A stretch of DNA of 64,000 nt from Cephalopachus bancanus (lineage: Eukaryota; Chordata; Mammalia; Primates; Tarsiidae). Shown here piece by piece: positions 49,986 to 62,399 of this stretch. A model generated the notes under the pieces. The model was given only the letters and a program-made list of their open reading frames with translations. It did not search any database and was not told where the DNA came from. Both the position numbers and the translations under genes were made by a program. The DNA lies in NCBI GenBank assembly GCA_027257055.1, contig JAPVLO010000206.1, forward strand, positions 2,108,001 through 2,172,000, given 5' to 3'. The number at the start of each line of letters is the position of its first letter. The first letter of the stretch is position 1.

Positions 49986-50440
49986 TCACTAAAGAAGAAA
50001 TATGAATGGTTAATAAACATAGATATAATGTACTTAATTTAAAAAACCACAATCAACCAATATTTAGATGCACTATCTCAATAAAACTGAAGTAGTCTGA
50101 TACCAAATGCCAGTAAAAATACCATTCAATTTTGACTGTTTGTTTTTATAGACATGGGGTCTTACTATATTGTCCGGGTTGGTCTCAAACTCCTGGGCTC
50201 AAGCAGCCCTTCAGTTTTGGCCTCCCAAAGTGCTGGGATTACAGAAGTAAGCTACCACTGACCAGAGTCAACCAGTGAGATTTTTTTTACGTGTGGCTGG
50301 TGGGAGGGCAAAGTGGTGCAATTGTGGAAAACAATGTGACAACATCCTGTAAGGTTGCATATGTGCATCTTTCATGATTTAGTCATTCTACTTCAGCAAA
50401 AACATTATATATATTTTATACATATGTCTTGACGATGGCA
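49986..50440 (+). mobile_element. Continuation of the older L1, with an Alu fragment inside
   Basis: 'actaaagaagaaatatgaat' resumes the ORF2 C-terminal text left off at 44481. 50290-50440 is the later part ('ggaaaacaatgtgacaacat'). This identifies the older L1 as the host of the younger insertion. Confidence 0.55.
50143..50266 (-). mobile_element. Alu left-arm fragment, antisense
   Basis: 'atagacatggggtcttacta' to 'taccactgacc' is one arm, diverged. Confidence 0.85.
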
Positions 50441-50639
50441 GCCTACAATTCTAGTGTGGGATCCTAGTCCCTGGTTCTGTAAGGAACAGAGCAGAACTTG
50501 TTGTCAAAGACTTAGAATTTGTCTATTTTGACCTATCTGTAAACAACCTTAAGGAATGACAGAAGACACTTGCCTTACTTTGACCTAACTTGAACTCTCT
50601 CAAGGCAGAAACGTGGCTATAGAGAGGGCATTATTGGAA

Positions 50640-51265
50640 AACAATGAAAGGCAAATAAATTATCTATTAGGGAAATACAAATCAAAACCACAAGATACCA
50701 CTTCACACCCACTAGGATGGCTATAATTAAAAATAGGGAAAACAACAAGCATGGGTGAGAATGTGGAAAAATCAGAACCCTCACTCATACAGTAGCCACA
50801 GCATAAAGTGGTATAGCTGCAGTGGAAAGAGTCTGGCAGTTCCTCAAAAAGGTAAACACAAAATTATGACATGACCCACTCTTTCACTCTTAGGTACATT
50901 ACCAAAAGAACTGAAAACAGGTAGCTGTACAAATATTTACACAGAAATGTTCACAGCACTCACAACAGCCAAAAGGTGGAAACAACACAAATGTCCATTG
51001 ACAGATTAACAAAACATGGTAAATACACACGTGGAATATTATAGGAGGTCATATGTTGTATGATTCCATTCATATGAAATATTCAGAATAAAGCAATTCA
51101 TAGAAACAGAAAGTCAAGGGTGGGGCAGGCACTAACGGGGCACTGCGGCTTAATGGGTATGGCACTTTGTTTTAGGATGATAAAAATGTTTTTGAACTTG
51201 ATAAAGGTGATGTTCCACCACACTGTGCATGTACTGAATGCCACCAAATTTTAAAAATGATTAAT
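50640..51265 (+). mobile_element. Old L1 3' portion
   Basis: 'acccactaggatggctataa', 'ctgaaaacaggtagctgtac', 'aacacaaatgtccattgaca' and 'atgttccaccacactgtgca' are late-ORF2 to 3' UTR L1M sequence. Confidence 0.8.
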
Positions 51266-51267
51266 TA

Positions 51268-51570
51268 TGACCAGGAAAGGTAGCACACGACTGTAATCCC
51301 AGTACTCTAGGAGACTGAGGCAGGAAGATTGCTTAAGGCCAGGAGTTTAAGAACAGTCTGGGTACATAGCTAGACCTCATCTCTACAAAAAAAATTTTTT
51401 TAATTAGCTGGGCATGGTGGCACTTGCCTGTAACCCCAGCTACTCAGGAGGCTGAGACAGGAGGATCACTTCAGCCCAGGAGTTCAAGATTGCACTGAGC
51501 TATGGTTGCACCACTACACTCCAGCCTAGGCAGCAGAGAAAGACCCTGTCTCTAAAAAATTGAAATTAAA
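51268..51570 (+). mobile_element. Alu, older
   Basis: Both arms ('cagtactctaggagactgag', 'ccactacactccagcctagg') and an A-rich tail. Confidence 0.9.
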
Positions 51571-51739
51571 ATGTATTGTCATAAATCATATGTCACCTCG
51601 ATTTAAATAGAAAACAACAAAAGCAATAACAACAAGAAGAACCTGTGCCCTGAATCAGAAAGCCACACATTATCTCCAATTTCTTTTTCCCATCATCCTG
51701 CACATCCCACCTGGCACTGGGCTAAAGTAGACCCTACAT

Positions 51740-52260
51740 CTACTTTGGAGGGTGATTCTCCCTCCTTTATTTCCTCACCACTGTCTCTGCCTTAATTCAG
51801 AATCACCACTTCTCATCTACTGTTACAAATTTCCTAGACTGTCTGGTTGTCAACAATACCGTTCCCCACATTTAATCCCTTCTCTGAATTGCTGCCAGAT
51901 TCACCTTTCTAAAGTGAAAATCTAATCATACAAGTTTTCAACTCAAAAGCTTTCCATGTCTCTGATAACTTTCACAATAATGTACAGTTCCTTATCCCAG
52001 CACAAAAGGCCTTTCCTATCCCAGCCCCTTCCTGTCCCTCTGGGCTCATTTCCTATCATTCCTCCCTTTCCTCCATGAAACATAAGGTCTTTCTACTTCA
52101 AAAATCTATGGTGTTTAAGGTCCACATACTTCCTCTGCCTGAAAGATCCTTCCCCAAGCAAGTTCCCTAGAGATGCAACTAGACGTCCCATTCAGCTTCC
52201 AATTCTCTACTTTCACAGCATACCCACCATGTATCAAAGCACTCACCACACTGTAGTATA
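51740..52260 (-). mobile_element. L2-like ancient LINE fragment, antisense
   Basis: Pyrimidine-rich text with 'aaggcctttcctatcccagc', 'cttcctctgcctgaaagatc' and 'aagttccctagagatg' follows antisense L2 3' sequence. Confidence 0.5.
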
Positions 52261-53032
52261 TATAATTGGTTTGTTTCCAAATAGACTAGACTGAGAGTAG
52301 GGGCCCTAACTTTATCATACTTATACCACAAGGACCTAGCTCAGCAAATGTTCATCCATTCAGGCATTCTCTCATTCATTCAAGCATAAAATAATTCCAA
52401 AATCTGCTCATTCTTTGCTACTTGATCTTAGGTCTCCATGGCTGGTCAGTATCTGAGAGAATAATTAGCAACTTGTTTATGTACTGTTTCTGCATAACAG
52501 TTCAGCCTCAAACTAATTAAAACAGAGGATTTTGACTTAGCATATTTAATACATGAAAGAATATTTTAAAATCCTTCTTATTGAAAAATTGAAAATTGGT
52601 CTAAGTCAATCTGAAGAAATGAAAAAAAAAATCTTTTATTAAATAAAACTGCAGTCAAGGTAAAAATCCCTTAATTAGTTTTGAGATGAGAAATCTCTTC
52701 CTCATCGGAAATGACAATTCAATCTCAATCTTTAGAATTAGGCATAGTTACACTCATTCCTGTATCACTATCTACCAACTCCCTGAACCATACCGCCCTG
52801 TGTTCTTAGGTTCACCAAGTTATTTGGTTGCATAATATGCTAGAAACTGGATTCCTTCAGAACATTTTTCAAGAAAGTATTCTCTATTATTTCCTTTTGT
52901 TTGTGCTGAAGCCACCTGATAGCTGACAAAGTTCTGAAAATCTGAATGTACCCAGGTGAGCCCAAGGAAAGCCATGATGTATCTCTAGACTTCCTTGATG
53001 ACTAGCGATAAATTGATATTTTAAAATGTCTA
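52261..53032. other. Unique AT-rich sequence
   Basis: No feature recognised. Confidence 0.5.
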
Positions 53033-53301
53033 AGCCAGGCTCGGTGGCTTAGCCTGTAATCCCACGCCTTTGGGAGGCTGAGGTGAGTGGATTGCCTGAG
53101 CCCGTGGGTGAACTCATCTCTACAATAAATAAAAAAAATCGGCCGGGCGTGGTAGCGCATGCCTGTAATTCCGGCTACTTGGAAGGCTGAGGTGGAAGGA
53201 TGGCCGGAGCCCAGCAGGTCGAGGCTGCGGTGGCCGGGAGCGGCCACTGCACTCCAGTGACAGAGTGAGATGCCGCCTCAAAAAAACAAAACAAAAAAAA
53301 G
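53033..53301 (+). mobile_element. Alu with internal deletion
   Basis: Head 'agccaggctcggtggcttag' and tail are intact. The left arm lacks about 25 bases between 'gagcccgtgggt' and 'ctcatctctac', and the right arm lacks 'tctgggcga'. Short flanking repeat 'gtcta'. Confidence 0.93.
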
Positions 53302-54311
53302 TCTAGTTTATAACTACTTCCTATAAAATTGTACTTGTATGACAAGCTATAGTTGTGTGTTTTCATTGTTAATGAAGTTAATCTTACTCTAATTGGCTCA
53401 AATCCAATCTAATTCTGCCCTCTTTACAACAGCTATAGATTTCAAACACCTGGAAAAATGATGCACAGCTATTAACTAACTTTCCTATCGTCAAGACTGA
53501 TTTTTCCTAGGACTGTTCCTACTGGACCCAAAGCATCACCCCATTTTCATTATTTTATAAACCCCCAGGAAAGACCCTGGGCAAATATTTTCTCAATGCC
53601 AGGGATTCTTATACTTAGCCTACCTAGGCAATTCATTTGTTTACAGGCTTAGAATCTGTTAATTATTATTTCTGTTTTAGCAACTACTAAAAAGCTCACA
53701 GCTCACTCATGGTTCATTTTAAAGCCAACTCATATGCAGTCTGGTTATTATGTGCATTCTGAGTCCCATCTTATTCTTTTTAACCTTTTTTTCTCCCTTG
53801 CCAAAATATATACACTTAATTTTGTCGTGCTAGATATATCTTTGTAAGCTGTCTTTAATCCCTTCCAGAAAATGATCCTTTTAAAAAAAGCACACAAAAA
53901 CAAAAACAAAAAACCTCATATACATACTTGGCTAATTATTAGCCAGTCTGTTTCTGGGCTTCCAAACGTTATAGGAGCCAGACAGGACCAAACTTATTCC
54001 ATAGCTGGTCAAGAGCCCTTGCATTCATTCTGCATTACCTACATATCCATTCCCCATATAGACCTGCTTTTCATTGTCTTTAAGCCATCACAATTTACCT
54101 CACCATCAACAGGTAACATCTCTCCCTAACCTCAGAGATGACAGAGCCAATCAGTTAGGCTCCCTCGCTCTTCTCACCACACCTCACCTTAAAACTTCTA
54201 AACTACAGCCTCAACCAAAAGAAAGAAAAGGCCTCCATCTGGGTTAATGCTAAAACTTTCTGGATTTTTTCTATGGCCTTACTTCATTTCATATATCCTA
54301 TGGCATTCATT
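53302..54311. other. Unique sequence
   Basis: No gene or repeat recognised. An 85-codon plus-strand frame at 53872-54129 has no supporting evidence. Confidence 0.45.
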
Positions 54312-54325
54312 CAGCTGGCTCTTTC

Positions 54326-54612
54326 TTTTTTTTTGAGTTGGAGTCTCACTCTGTCGCCCAGACTGGAGTGCAATGGCCGCTCCCTGCCACTGCAGCCTCG
54401 ACCTGCTGGGCTCCGGCGATCCTTCCGCCTCAGCCTTCTGAGTAGCTGGAACTACAGGCGCGCGCTGCCATGCCCGGCTAATTTTTTGATTTATCGTAGA
54501 GATGAGGTCTCACCAAGTTGCCCAGGCGGGTCTCGAACCCGCGGGCTCAGGCAATCCACTCACCTCAGCCTCCCAAGGTGCGGGATTACAGGCTGAGCCA
54601 CCGAGCCTGGCT
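54326..54612 (-). mobile_element. Alu, antisense, undeleted subfamily
   Basis: Full dimer. The 14-bp target duplication 'cagctggctctttc' / 'cagccggctctttc' is at 54312-54325 and 54613-54626. Confidence 0.96.
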
Positions 54613-54626
54613 CAGCCGGCTCTTTC

Positions 54627-55306
54627 ACATGCCAGAACAGTTTTATGAAGATTACACTCCCCCCTGTTGTCGCTTTCTAGGCTGTGCCAGAGGTTCCTGC
54701 AGTTAGACTGCAAGAGAGAAGGATCTCGAACTAGAAATTGCGAGGTGGTAAACCAGCAGTAGGCAGTGAGGGAAAACTGAGTAACCAGAAAACAGAAAAA
54801 GCCCTGACAGGCAACAGTTAATCATCAAGCAAGCAGTTGGCATGAGGAAGTTTCAGTATGAATTAACTGACATACTGACAGATAGGACTCTGCAAATATG
54901 ACACATCAGAGAGAGTCCATTCCAGTATCAAACCAAGGACTCTGCAAGAGAAATGAAAGTAGCCCAGGTACTTGAGTTGGAGGACAAGGTAGGAATCACT
55001 GGAATAAAGCACATGTCAGTTACACATACTGAAAGATGAAGCATCAAACTAGCAACAACTGAGAATCCCTGGTAATGAACTGGACAGCTAAATCCTCTCT
55101 AAGGTCAGACTTGGTCCCAGAGGCTAGGAATCAAGTGGAGCGGATGAAAGAAAATGATCATGGCAGGGAGATGCCAGATAAATGCGGGGAAAAAGGACCC
55201 GAAATGTAGGATAGCAAGTCAAAGAGTTCACTGCGGTAAAACATGAAAACATAAGCGTCCTAAAATTACCTGTATCAAAGCGACATACATTTATAAATAG
55301 CATATT
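54627..55306. other. Unique sequence
   Basis: Purine-rich in parts. No exon or repeat recognised. Confidence 0.45.
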
Positions 55307-55318
55307 GAAACTAATGTG

Positions 55319-55606
55319 GTCGGGGACGGTGCCTCATGTCTGCAATACCAGCACTTTGGGAGGCAGAGGTGAGAGGACTGCCTGAGCCCAGTGGTTCAAG
55401 ACCAGCCTGGGCAACTTGGTGAGACCTCATCTCCACAATAAATCAAAAAAATTAGCTGGGTGTGGCGGCGCGCACCTGTGGTTCCAGCTACTTGGAAGGT
55501 TGAGGCAGAAGGATCACCTGAGCCCTGCAAGTAGAGGCTGCAGTGGCCATGAGCGTGCCACTGCACTCCAGCCTGGGCAACAGAGTAAGAATCCTACTGG
55601 CAAGAG
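55319..55606 (+). mobile_element. Alu with a non-A tail
   Basis: Both arms are present and the flanks carry a perfect 12-bp duplication, 'gaaactaatgtg' (55307-55318 and 55607-55618). The segment between 'gagtaagaatc' and the duplication is 'ctactggcaagagaaaggg' instead of an A run. Confidence 0.92.
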
Positions 55607-55618
55607 AAAGGGGGAAGA

Positions 55619-56395
55619 AACTAATGTGTGTGAGGAAGCGGGGTACTAACACAGGTGCTGTGGGCTGACACTCCATTGGTCTCCAAAGTCATCAATGATC
55701 TTTATACTCAAAAGCCAACTCTTAGTACTAAGGCTACCTAAAATTGTTCTCACGCCTCACAGGAGATCAAAAAACGCTCTCACCAACTTGCCTTTATATG
55801 CAACAAAGTGTCAATTTACCTACCTTAATCCTGTATGTTAATCACCATTTTTGTGTTTCGATATATTTGTAAATTTAGATGATTTTGATATAGCTAATAT
55901 GCTCATTAAGAAGCATTTATTTCTATGTGTTATCCTCCTTCCAAATGTTGGATCCCTTTATGATTGATGGATGAATTGTTGACTTTTCCGGTCCCATTTG
56001 GTCCCAGAGACACAAAGTAATTGGATATTTAAGATGGAAAACACTTTCAGATAACCTTTACTTGACTTCTCTCAGCCTGAAAACTCCTTTACTTCTGAAT
56101 AATTAAATCCTCTTCATTTTTCAGAGTGAAACAACAACAATAGGCTTAACCCTTTCAGGCCTTATTATTTATTATGTGTTAACTCATTTAATCCTTAACT
56201 AGGGTTCCTCATTTGAACCCATTGCACACAAAAAATGATCTAAGCGGCTGCTTTGTCCAATCTCCCAAGGATGGTCCATGACTTGTGCCATTTCAGAGTC
56301 ACAAAAATCTATTGTATTCATTCATACAATAAATGTCTTAGCTCATTATGGCTTAATTTTCTCCAGAAACCCCAGTTAAGAAAGGCCATAAGTCA
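55619..56395. other. Unique AT-rich sequence
   Basis: No feature recognised. Confidence 0.5.
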
Positions 56396-56399
56396 CACC

Positions 56400-56545
56400 A
56401 ATCCCAGTAGCTAGGTTACATTATCATCCCCATTTGACAGATGAAGAAACTGTGGCAGATTTTGAGTTAGCTGACCAAGCGCCCATGCTAGTAAGTGGTG
56501 GAACCAAGATTCAAATCCAGGCTAGCTTCCAAGCCCTTCCTACTT
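56400..56545 (+). mobile_element. MIR
   Basis: 'tatcatccccatttgacaga', 'gatgaagaaactgtggcaga', 'agtaagtggtggaaccaaga' in MIR order. Confidence 0.8.
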
Positions 56546-56605
56546 CAGTGAGTCCAACCATGTTATTCTGAATCAACTTGGGTCTCCTTCCATGTACAGG
56601 GTACA

Positions 56606-56913
56606 TTTTGTTTGTTTGTTTGTTTTGTTTTTGAATTGGAGTCTCACTCTGTCGCCCAGACTGGAGTGCAGTGGCCGCTTCGGCCACCGCAGCCTCAACC
56701 TGCTGGGTTCAGGTGATCCTTCTGCTTCAGCCTTCCAAGTAGCTGGAACTACAAGCGCGCACTACCACGCCTGGTTAATTTTTTTTTTTTAATTTACTGT
56801 AGAGATGAGGTCTCGCCAAATTGCCCAGGCGGGTCTCGAACCCGCAGGCTCAGGCAATCCACTCACCTCAGCCTCCCAAAGTACAGGATTACGGGCTGAG
56901 CCACCGAGCCTGA
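56606..56913 (-). mobile_element. Alu, antisense, undeleted subfamily
   Basis: Tail of TTTG repeats, 'gaattggagtctcactctgt', both arms, ending 'ccaccgagcctgacc'. Confidence 0.94.
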
Positions 56914-59194
56914 CCAGGCTACGCTTTTTGACCTAATTTTTAATGATCTGCTCTTTTCAAATTATTATAATTATTTCACATCCATAAGTTTTTATATGCA
57001 ATAAAACTATTTAAAGCAAGGACCACGATAAATCTCCCTTGAATTTCCATAGTGCTTGGCTCACAAAAAGTATTCAGAATCTGTTTTAACTGATAGTTGC
57101 AACAACAATGGCCATAAGAATCAAGAAACAAAGAAGAGTGAATTCAAATAAGAGTGGCCATCTTAAATGATGCAAGCCTTGCTTGAGCCAAATTATAGCC
57201 CTCAATTGTTAGAGAAATGTTAATATGGGCATATTAAATATTTTTAAATTTGAAGATAAAAATACAAACAAGATTTACATAACAAACATACCAGCAAACA
57301 ATTTTCAGGTTACCATTTAATACTAATATAAAGGTTGCAATTTCAGCACTTTTACTTCCTAGAGCCTTCTGATTGCTTCCAATGTTCCCACAAAGATATC
57401 CTAAAGTACACAGAAAAAAGGGAGGACAGGGAGATTGACACAGTTAAAGAAGAAAGTTTCTAGAAAGTTGTTGAGACTCTAATTTGGAATTTACACATCT
57501 AAAGTTGACAAGACAGAAGAGAAAGGGAAAAAAATGATTCCCACCAAAACAGGATGCCATACATAAATACCTTTGAATTTCCATATTGTTGTCATTACTA
57601 ATAGGAATGTAAATTATCAGGTTGCCCCAATAATTTTCTTCAATTTTGGAGGGTGGATGGGTGGGGAGAATGAGTATAATTTAGAATATAAAAGTCTTTC
57701 AATATTTCCAACTTTAAAGCAGAGAGCACAGAGAAGTTCATAGCACAATGTCTTAGTGTCTCACCACAGAGGTTGTAAAGACAAACGAAACAGAAAAAGA
57801 GGTTAGACTTGGTGAGTTGATGAGGTCACTTTACAGTTGATGAATATTTCATTACAACTACCTGATACCTTTCCTCCTTCTACTTAAATACTGATCCATT
57901 ACAAAACCAAATTTTATAGATTCTTGAATACATCTACATTTTTATTTCAGCTAGAAATACTTAGGATATTTTACCATTAAAAAATTTAAAATATATTCAC
58001 AAAAAGATAAGAATACATTAAATCTTAGAACATATTAACATTAAAAGATAGAAATTTTAATATGTCAAATATGCAAGATAATACACCTGGACTTTATTAT
58101 AAGTAATGACTACCTAATGGGAATTTGAGCTATGGGAGGTCATAACAGAAACCTCAGAACATTTGCAAATGGCTCTTTGTTCGATGCTTCAAAATCCCTG
58201 TAAGACAAACAGGTGGGGAAAAAAACCCCACTTTATTTGCTATTATCAAATGAAATAAAATACCTTCAGTCACTTAGTCAGATTTTTGTCTACTAGTGAA
58301 AAATCAGTTTTTCTCCTCTTGGAGTCAGAAAAATTAAGCCTGTATTAAGTGAATACTTCTTTTTTTCCCATGGAAGCCAAATATCACTCTATATTTCACC
58401 TGTAGTCTAGTTTTAGAGTTTTCTTAAGTCCCTATTAAAAGTCTCAAGCAAATTGATTAAAATAATTTAAATGAAATGTCTACCCTAATGATAATGTTTA
58501 CCATTTCTTTAACATAAAATAAAACTAATATCCAAAATGACATCAAATATTTAAACTTGAAAATCATGACAATTTGGAATGTATTAAAGTTTATTAAGAC
58601 CAACAGCAAATTTTAATCCTGGGTATCTCTCAATTCTAAGAGTTACTCAAAAACTCCATTAAATGTTACAAAAGCCAAATGCATACACATAAAAATCCCA
58701 GAATGAGGCTTAACACTAGTGTTTCTGAAAATTATACATCGTGACTGGATAGTTCTACTCTGGGATGCTTCTGACTAGAAGGTTGTTTCTATTGCATGTA
58801 AATTGTTATCCAATATGATTCTTAGTGGTCAAAGCTTGTGTCTTATGTTTTAGTACTCATGGGCTTACAATATCATCATTATTGTATGATTTTGTCTAAA
58901 GTTATCTACATACTTTTTAACGATACAGTTTTTTAATCCAACCTGTGCCAGAAAAACTCTGAGACTTCACTTTATGACTCTGAAACTACCCTATACAAGC
59001 TTAAACAACTTTATTTCAAAATTTAAAATAGCTGCTGTGGGACAACTGAACTTTTCAGTAAATGTCCATTCCATTGAATAAATACTTACTTGAATGCTTA
59101 CTACATGTGAGGCACCAAGCTAGATTCTGAGAGGGCATTCAAAGAAGAAAGCATTCCCTATGCTTAAGAAGCTTATGGAACAGGGTAAATCTTT
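56914..59194. other. Largest repeat-poor stretch, with two weak exon-like segments
   Basis: Minus-strand segments 58153-58197 (acceptor 'tgtttgtcttacag') and 57356-57400 (acceptor 'ttttttctgtgtactttag') are each 45 nt and open in more than one frame. Neither is recognised. 59055-59190 may be an eroded ancient repeat. Nothing else is seen. Confidence 0.35.
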
Positions 59195-59420
59195 AACATG
59201 CAGTAATAATAACAAACATCTCTGTAGTACCGGGCAGTGTTTTTCAGCATTCCTAACATCCATTAACTCACTGATTCCTCATAACAGCCCTGCAAAATAG
59301 GTAGTATTACTGCTCCCTGTTTATAGATAAGGAAAATGAGACTCAGGTCAATTAACCAGCTCAAGGTCTGGAATAGTAAGAGGCGGAATTGGGATGTGAA
59401 GGCTGCCAGTGCAGCCCTGG
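59195..59420 (+). mobile_element. MIR
   Basis: 'ctaacatccattaactcact', 'agataaggaaaatgagactc' and 'aagaggcggaattgggatgt' follow the MIR consensus order. Confidence 0.8.
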
Positions 59421-59559
59421 AATTTACGCTTCCGACTCTGCCAACTCTGTCCTGCTGATTCTCAAGACTTGACGAAGGCACGACGAAGTCACAATGACAG
59501 CATTTCTAAAGTACAAATGATCTGTATGGCGTTTCCACAGACTACATTCTGTCAGGTAG

Positions 59560-60200
59560 AAAGTGAAATGCAGTCCCAGAAAGGCAGGCGAGTTTCAAGG
59601 GTAAGAGTGGGGACTCTGAAGAAAGGGGTTACATAAACAGTGGCAAGAGGTTGTGTTAAAGCAGAGTGTCCACGTAAGAAGGCAGCAAGAGGGCACCACA
59701 GGGAGCCCCTAGAGATTTCAGCTGGGTGTTGAGAGGTTATGTTTTAACAAGATTAGTCATAGGGCTGGGAGGAGGGAGGTGGACTTGGACACTGGGTGAT
59801 CAGTAAGGTGTCTCCATAAATAACCCAAAGGAGTTATAGAGCCTGGACCACAGTGGTGACAACGGGAATGGAGGAGCAAGATACAAAAGGCAAGACACAC
59901 TGCAGAATCTGAGATAAGAGAAGGGATGGCTGTGCAGTCCGTGCCTGCTGTGCACCAGGGTCTGGGGACTCAGGAGCACGCATGTGAGGCATGAGAAAAC
60001 GAAGCCCAGTGACTAGGCTTCCAGCCGAAAGACTGCAAACCCAGGGCAATTACCAACAGAAGCTGCAAGCATAGGAGAAGGAACTCAGACAACCTACAAG
60101 GCAGCTATGCAGCTGCTCGGATGGACTGCACCAAAGAGGACCAGGCTGAAGACCTGGGTCTGGAGTTAGCTGCAGAGTTGTGAGTTTGAGAACTGTAGCA
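59560..60200 (+). repeat. Ancient mammalian interspersed repeat, second copy
   Basis: 'gtgttgagaggttatgtttt', 'gagcctggaccacagtggtg' and 'acaacgggaatggaggagca' match the middle of the same ~1 kb repeat seen at 9413-10480. Boundaries approximate. Confidence 0.45.
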
Positions 60201-60860
60201 AATGCTTCGGGAGTAGGGTGTCAGAAAGGAACAGGACGAAGAAGATAACCTTTCATACTTCGTGGGAGGAAAAGTAAATAGCCAAGAAAAGAGATCAAAA
60301 CAGCAGAGGCAAAATGAAAGCTAGAGCCATGCAATGTCGAAATAAGGAAGGCCCCAAAAGGAGCGAAGGCCAAGCTTGGGGGGGGGGGTCTGAGACAGGC
60401 AGGGTGTTGGTCACATACGAAACTCAAGAGCTAAGAAGTCTAAGCTGAATTCTTTTCAAAATTCACAAAGAAAATATATTATTTTTTAAAACTAAAAAAA
60501 ATGTAAGTAGGTAGTGGTGTGATCCCCTAAGCCGAGAGGAAACTAGCTTAAAGTACACAGTAGAATAGAGAAACAGGTGAAGCCACACATTAGCAACATG
60601 TATAGCTTCCTGTAATGTCAATTTTACTATTTCAGAAAGTATTTCACATGTAAATAAAACTGTATTAAGGAGTGAAACAGAAGATTCAACAGACTTTAAA
60701 GAAATTTCATTCCTGTCTCAATTCCCTTGAGTTTGCTTCCCCGAATCCCGTGTTCTCACTCAATTTCCCCAACCTTGAGCTCTGTCCCCAGAGCGCCATA
60801 TAATTCAGCATGACAAATGCTTGGCATACAGGAGGGCATAAAGTGCCAAGCATAAAGAGG
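60201..60860. other. Unique sequence
   Basis: A G10 run lies at about 60379-60388. No gene seen. Confidence 0.5.
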
Positions 60861-61123
60861 GTCAAGGCACACTGGCTCACACCTGTGATCCCAGCACTTT
60901 GGGAGGTCAAGGCAGACCACCTGTTTGAGCCCAGGAGTTACAAACTAACCTTGGTAACATAGCAAAACCTGTCTCTTGCCAAAAAAAAAAAAAAAAAGAT
61001 TAACTGGGCATGACAGCTTGCACCTGTAGTCCTAGCTACTCGGAGGCTGAGCCCAGGAGGTGAGCTGTGATCTGTGCTCAGCCAGGGCAACAGAGTGAAA
61101 TCCCAACTCAAAAAAAAAAAAAA
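60861..61123 (+). mobile_element. Alu, truncated within the right arm
   Basis: Left arm complete, A17 middle linker, right arm shortened ('ggctgagcccaggaggtgag'), A13 tail. Confidence 0.9.
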
Positions 61124-61426
61124 GAGGAACTCTCCTTTAGTCCTGGCAAATAGGAGGCAGTTTTCCAGAGTAACGATACCACCTGTAACCTGAGACACCA
61201 GCTAAAATATTCACATATTCACCAAGAATAACACATGCCAGAATAAAATATGCCAAAAAATGTGCATAAAACTCTCAAATCTCATCTATGCACTGAAGTT
61301 AATCTATTACTAGAAGTATGATGCTAATAAAACATGCATGCAGTTAGGAGGAACTGGCAAATGTGTTGCTTTGTATTTCAGTATTACAAATGACCAGACA
61401 TATATAACATAGGAAGAGGAATATTG

Positions 61427-61723
61427 CTTTTTTTTTTTTTTTTGAGTTGGAGTTTCACTCTTTCGCCCAGACTGGAGTGCAGTGGCACACTCCCAGCCAC
61501 CGCAGCCTTGATCTGCTGGGCTCCGGTGATCCTTCTGCCTCAGCCTTCCAAGCAGCCAGAACTACAGGCACACGCTACCACGTCCGGCTAATTTTTTTCA
61601 TTTATTATAGAGACGAGGTCTCACCAAGTTCCCCGGGCAGGTCTCGAACCCGCGAGCTCAAGCAATCCACTCACCTCAGCCTCCCAAAGCGCGGGGATTA
61701 CAGGCTGAGCTCCGAGCCTGGCC
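61427..61723 (-). mobile_element. Alu, antisense, undeleted subfamily
   Basis: Full dimer. 'aggaatatt' flanks it at 61417-61425 and 61724-61732. Confidence 0.95.
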
Positions 61724-61734
61724 AGGAATATTTC

Positions 61735-61965
61735 TGAATTCACTAAATCATTTATAATTAAAGTTCCATGAACTTTAATGGATGTCCAGACAGCTGACAG
61801 TACACTTTTGAGATTCATATGCAAACTATATTTAGCCTGGAGTTGCTCAGCTTGGTTCAGGTATGACAGCAATGAAGCTATGGTTCCGATGTTTATATGT
61901 TCCGATAAGCTTAACTTTCTGGTGGAGTAACCCTGGCCAGTCGTCTTCAGTTGTGCTACAGATGG
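61735..61965 (-). other. Open reading stretch of unknown origin
   Basis: About 77 codons without a stop on the minus strand, next to an Alu. It includes the peptide SEHINIGTIASLLSYLNQAE. Composition is protein-like, but there is no clear splice acceptor or start and no family is recognised. It may be a relic of an ancient transposon protein, a pseudogene or chance. Confidence 0.3.
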
Positions 61966-62089
61966 TCACAATATGGATTTAGTAAAATAAAGTAAAATAG
62001 GAAATGAATCAGCATGACACTGCCACCTGGATAACAAATCACTCCCCAACACATCTCCCAGCTTCCACTCTTATTCCTCTATAAACGAT

Positions 62090-62345
62090 TTCTCCAACTA
62101 ACAGCCAGGGTACATTACACCCCATCCCCCCACCAGCTCCAATCCAAACCCCTCAAGAGTTCTAACAGTACAACAGGAACCAAACTCTTCCAGGCCCTGC
62201 AGCATCCGGCCCCTGTTGCCCTCTGCAACTTTATCTCGTATCACTGTCCCTTGGCTCCCGTGTTCCAGCCACCCAGGCCTCCCTGCTGTTCCTTGGGCAA
62301 GTCAGGCTCCTTCCCACAGCAGAGTCCCTGTCCCTCTGTCAAAAC
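62090..62345 (-). mobile_element. L2-like fragment, antisense
   Basis: 'ccaggccctgcagcatccgg', 'tgttccagccacccaggcct', 'gctgttccttgggcaagtca' is the usual antisense L2 3' pattern. Confidence 0.6.
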
Positions 62346-62399
62346 ACAGAGACAGAGACCGAGACAGAGACACAGCCCTTATCCTCATGGATAAGAACT

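Noticed and set aside
58397..58432. Possible 30-nt microexon on the minus strand
   Set aside because: Acceptor is weak and the segment is too short to distinguish from chance.
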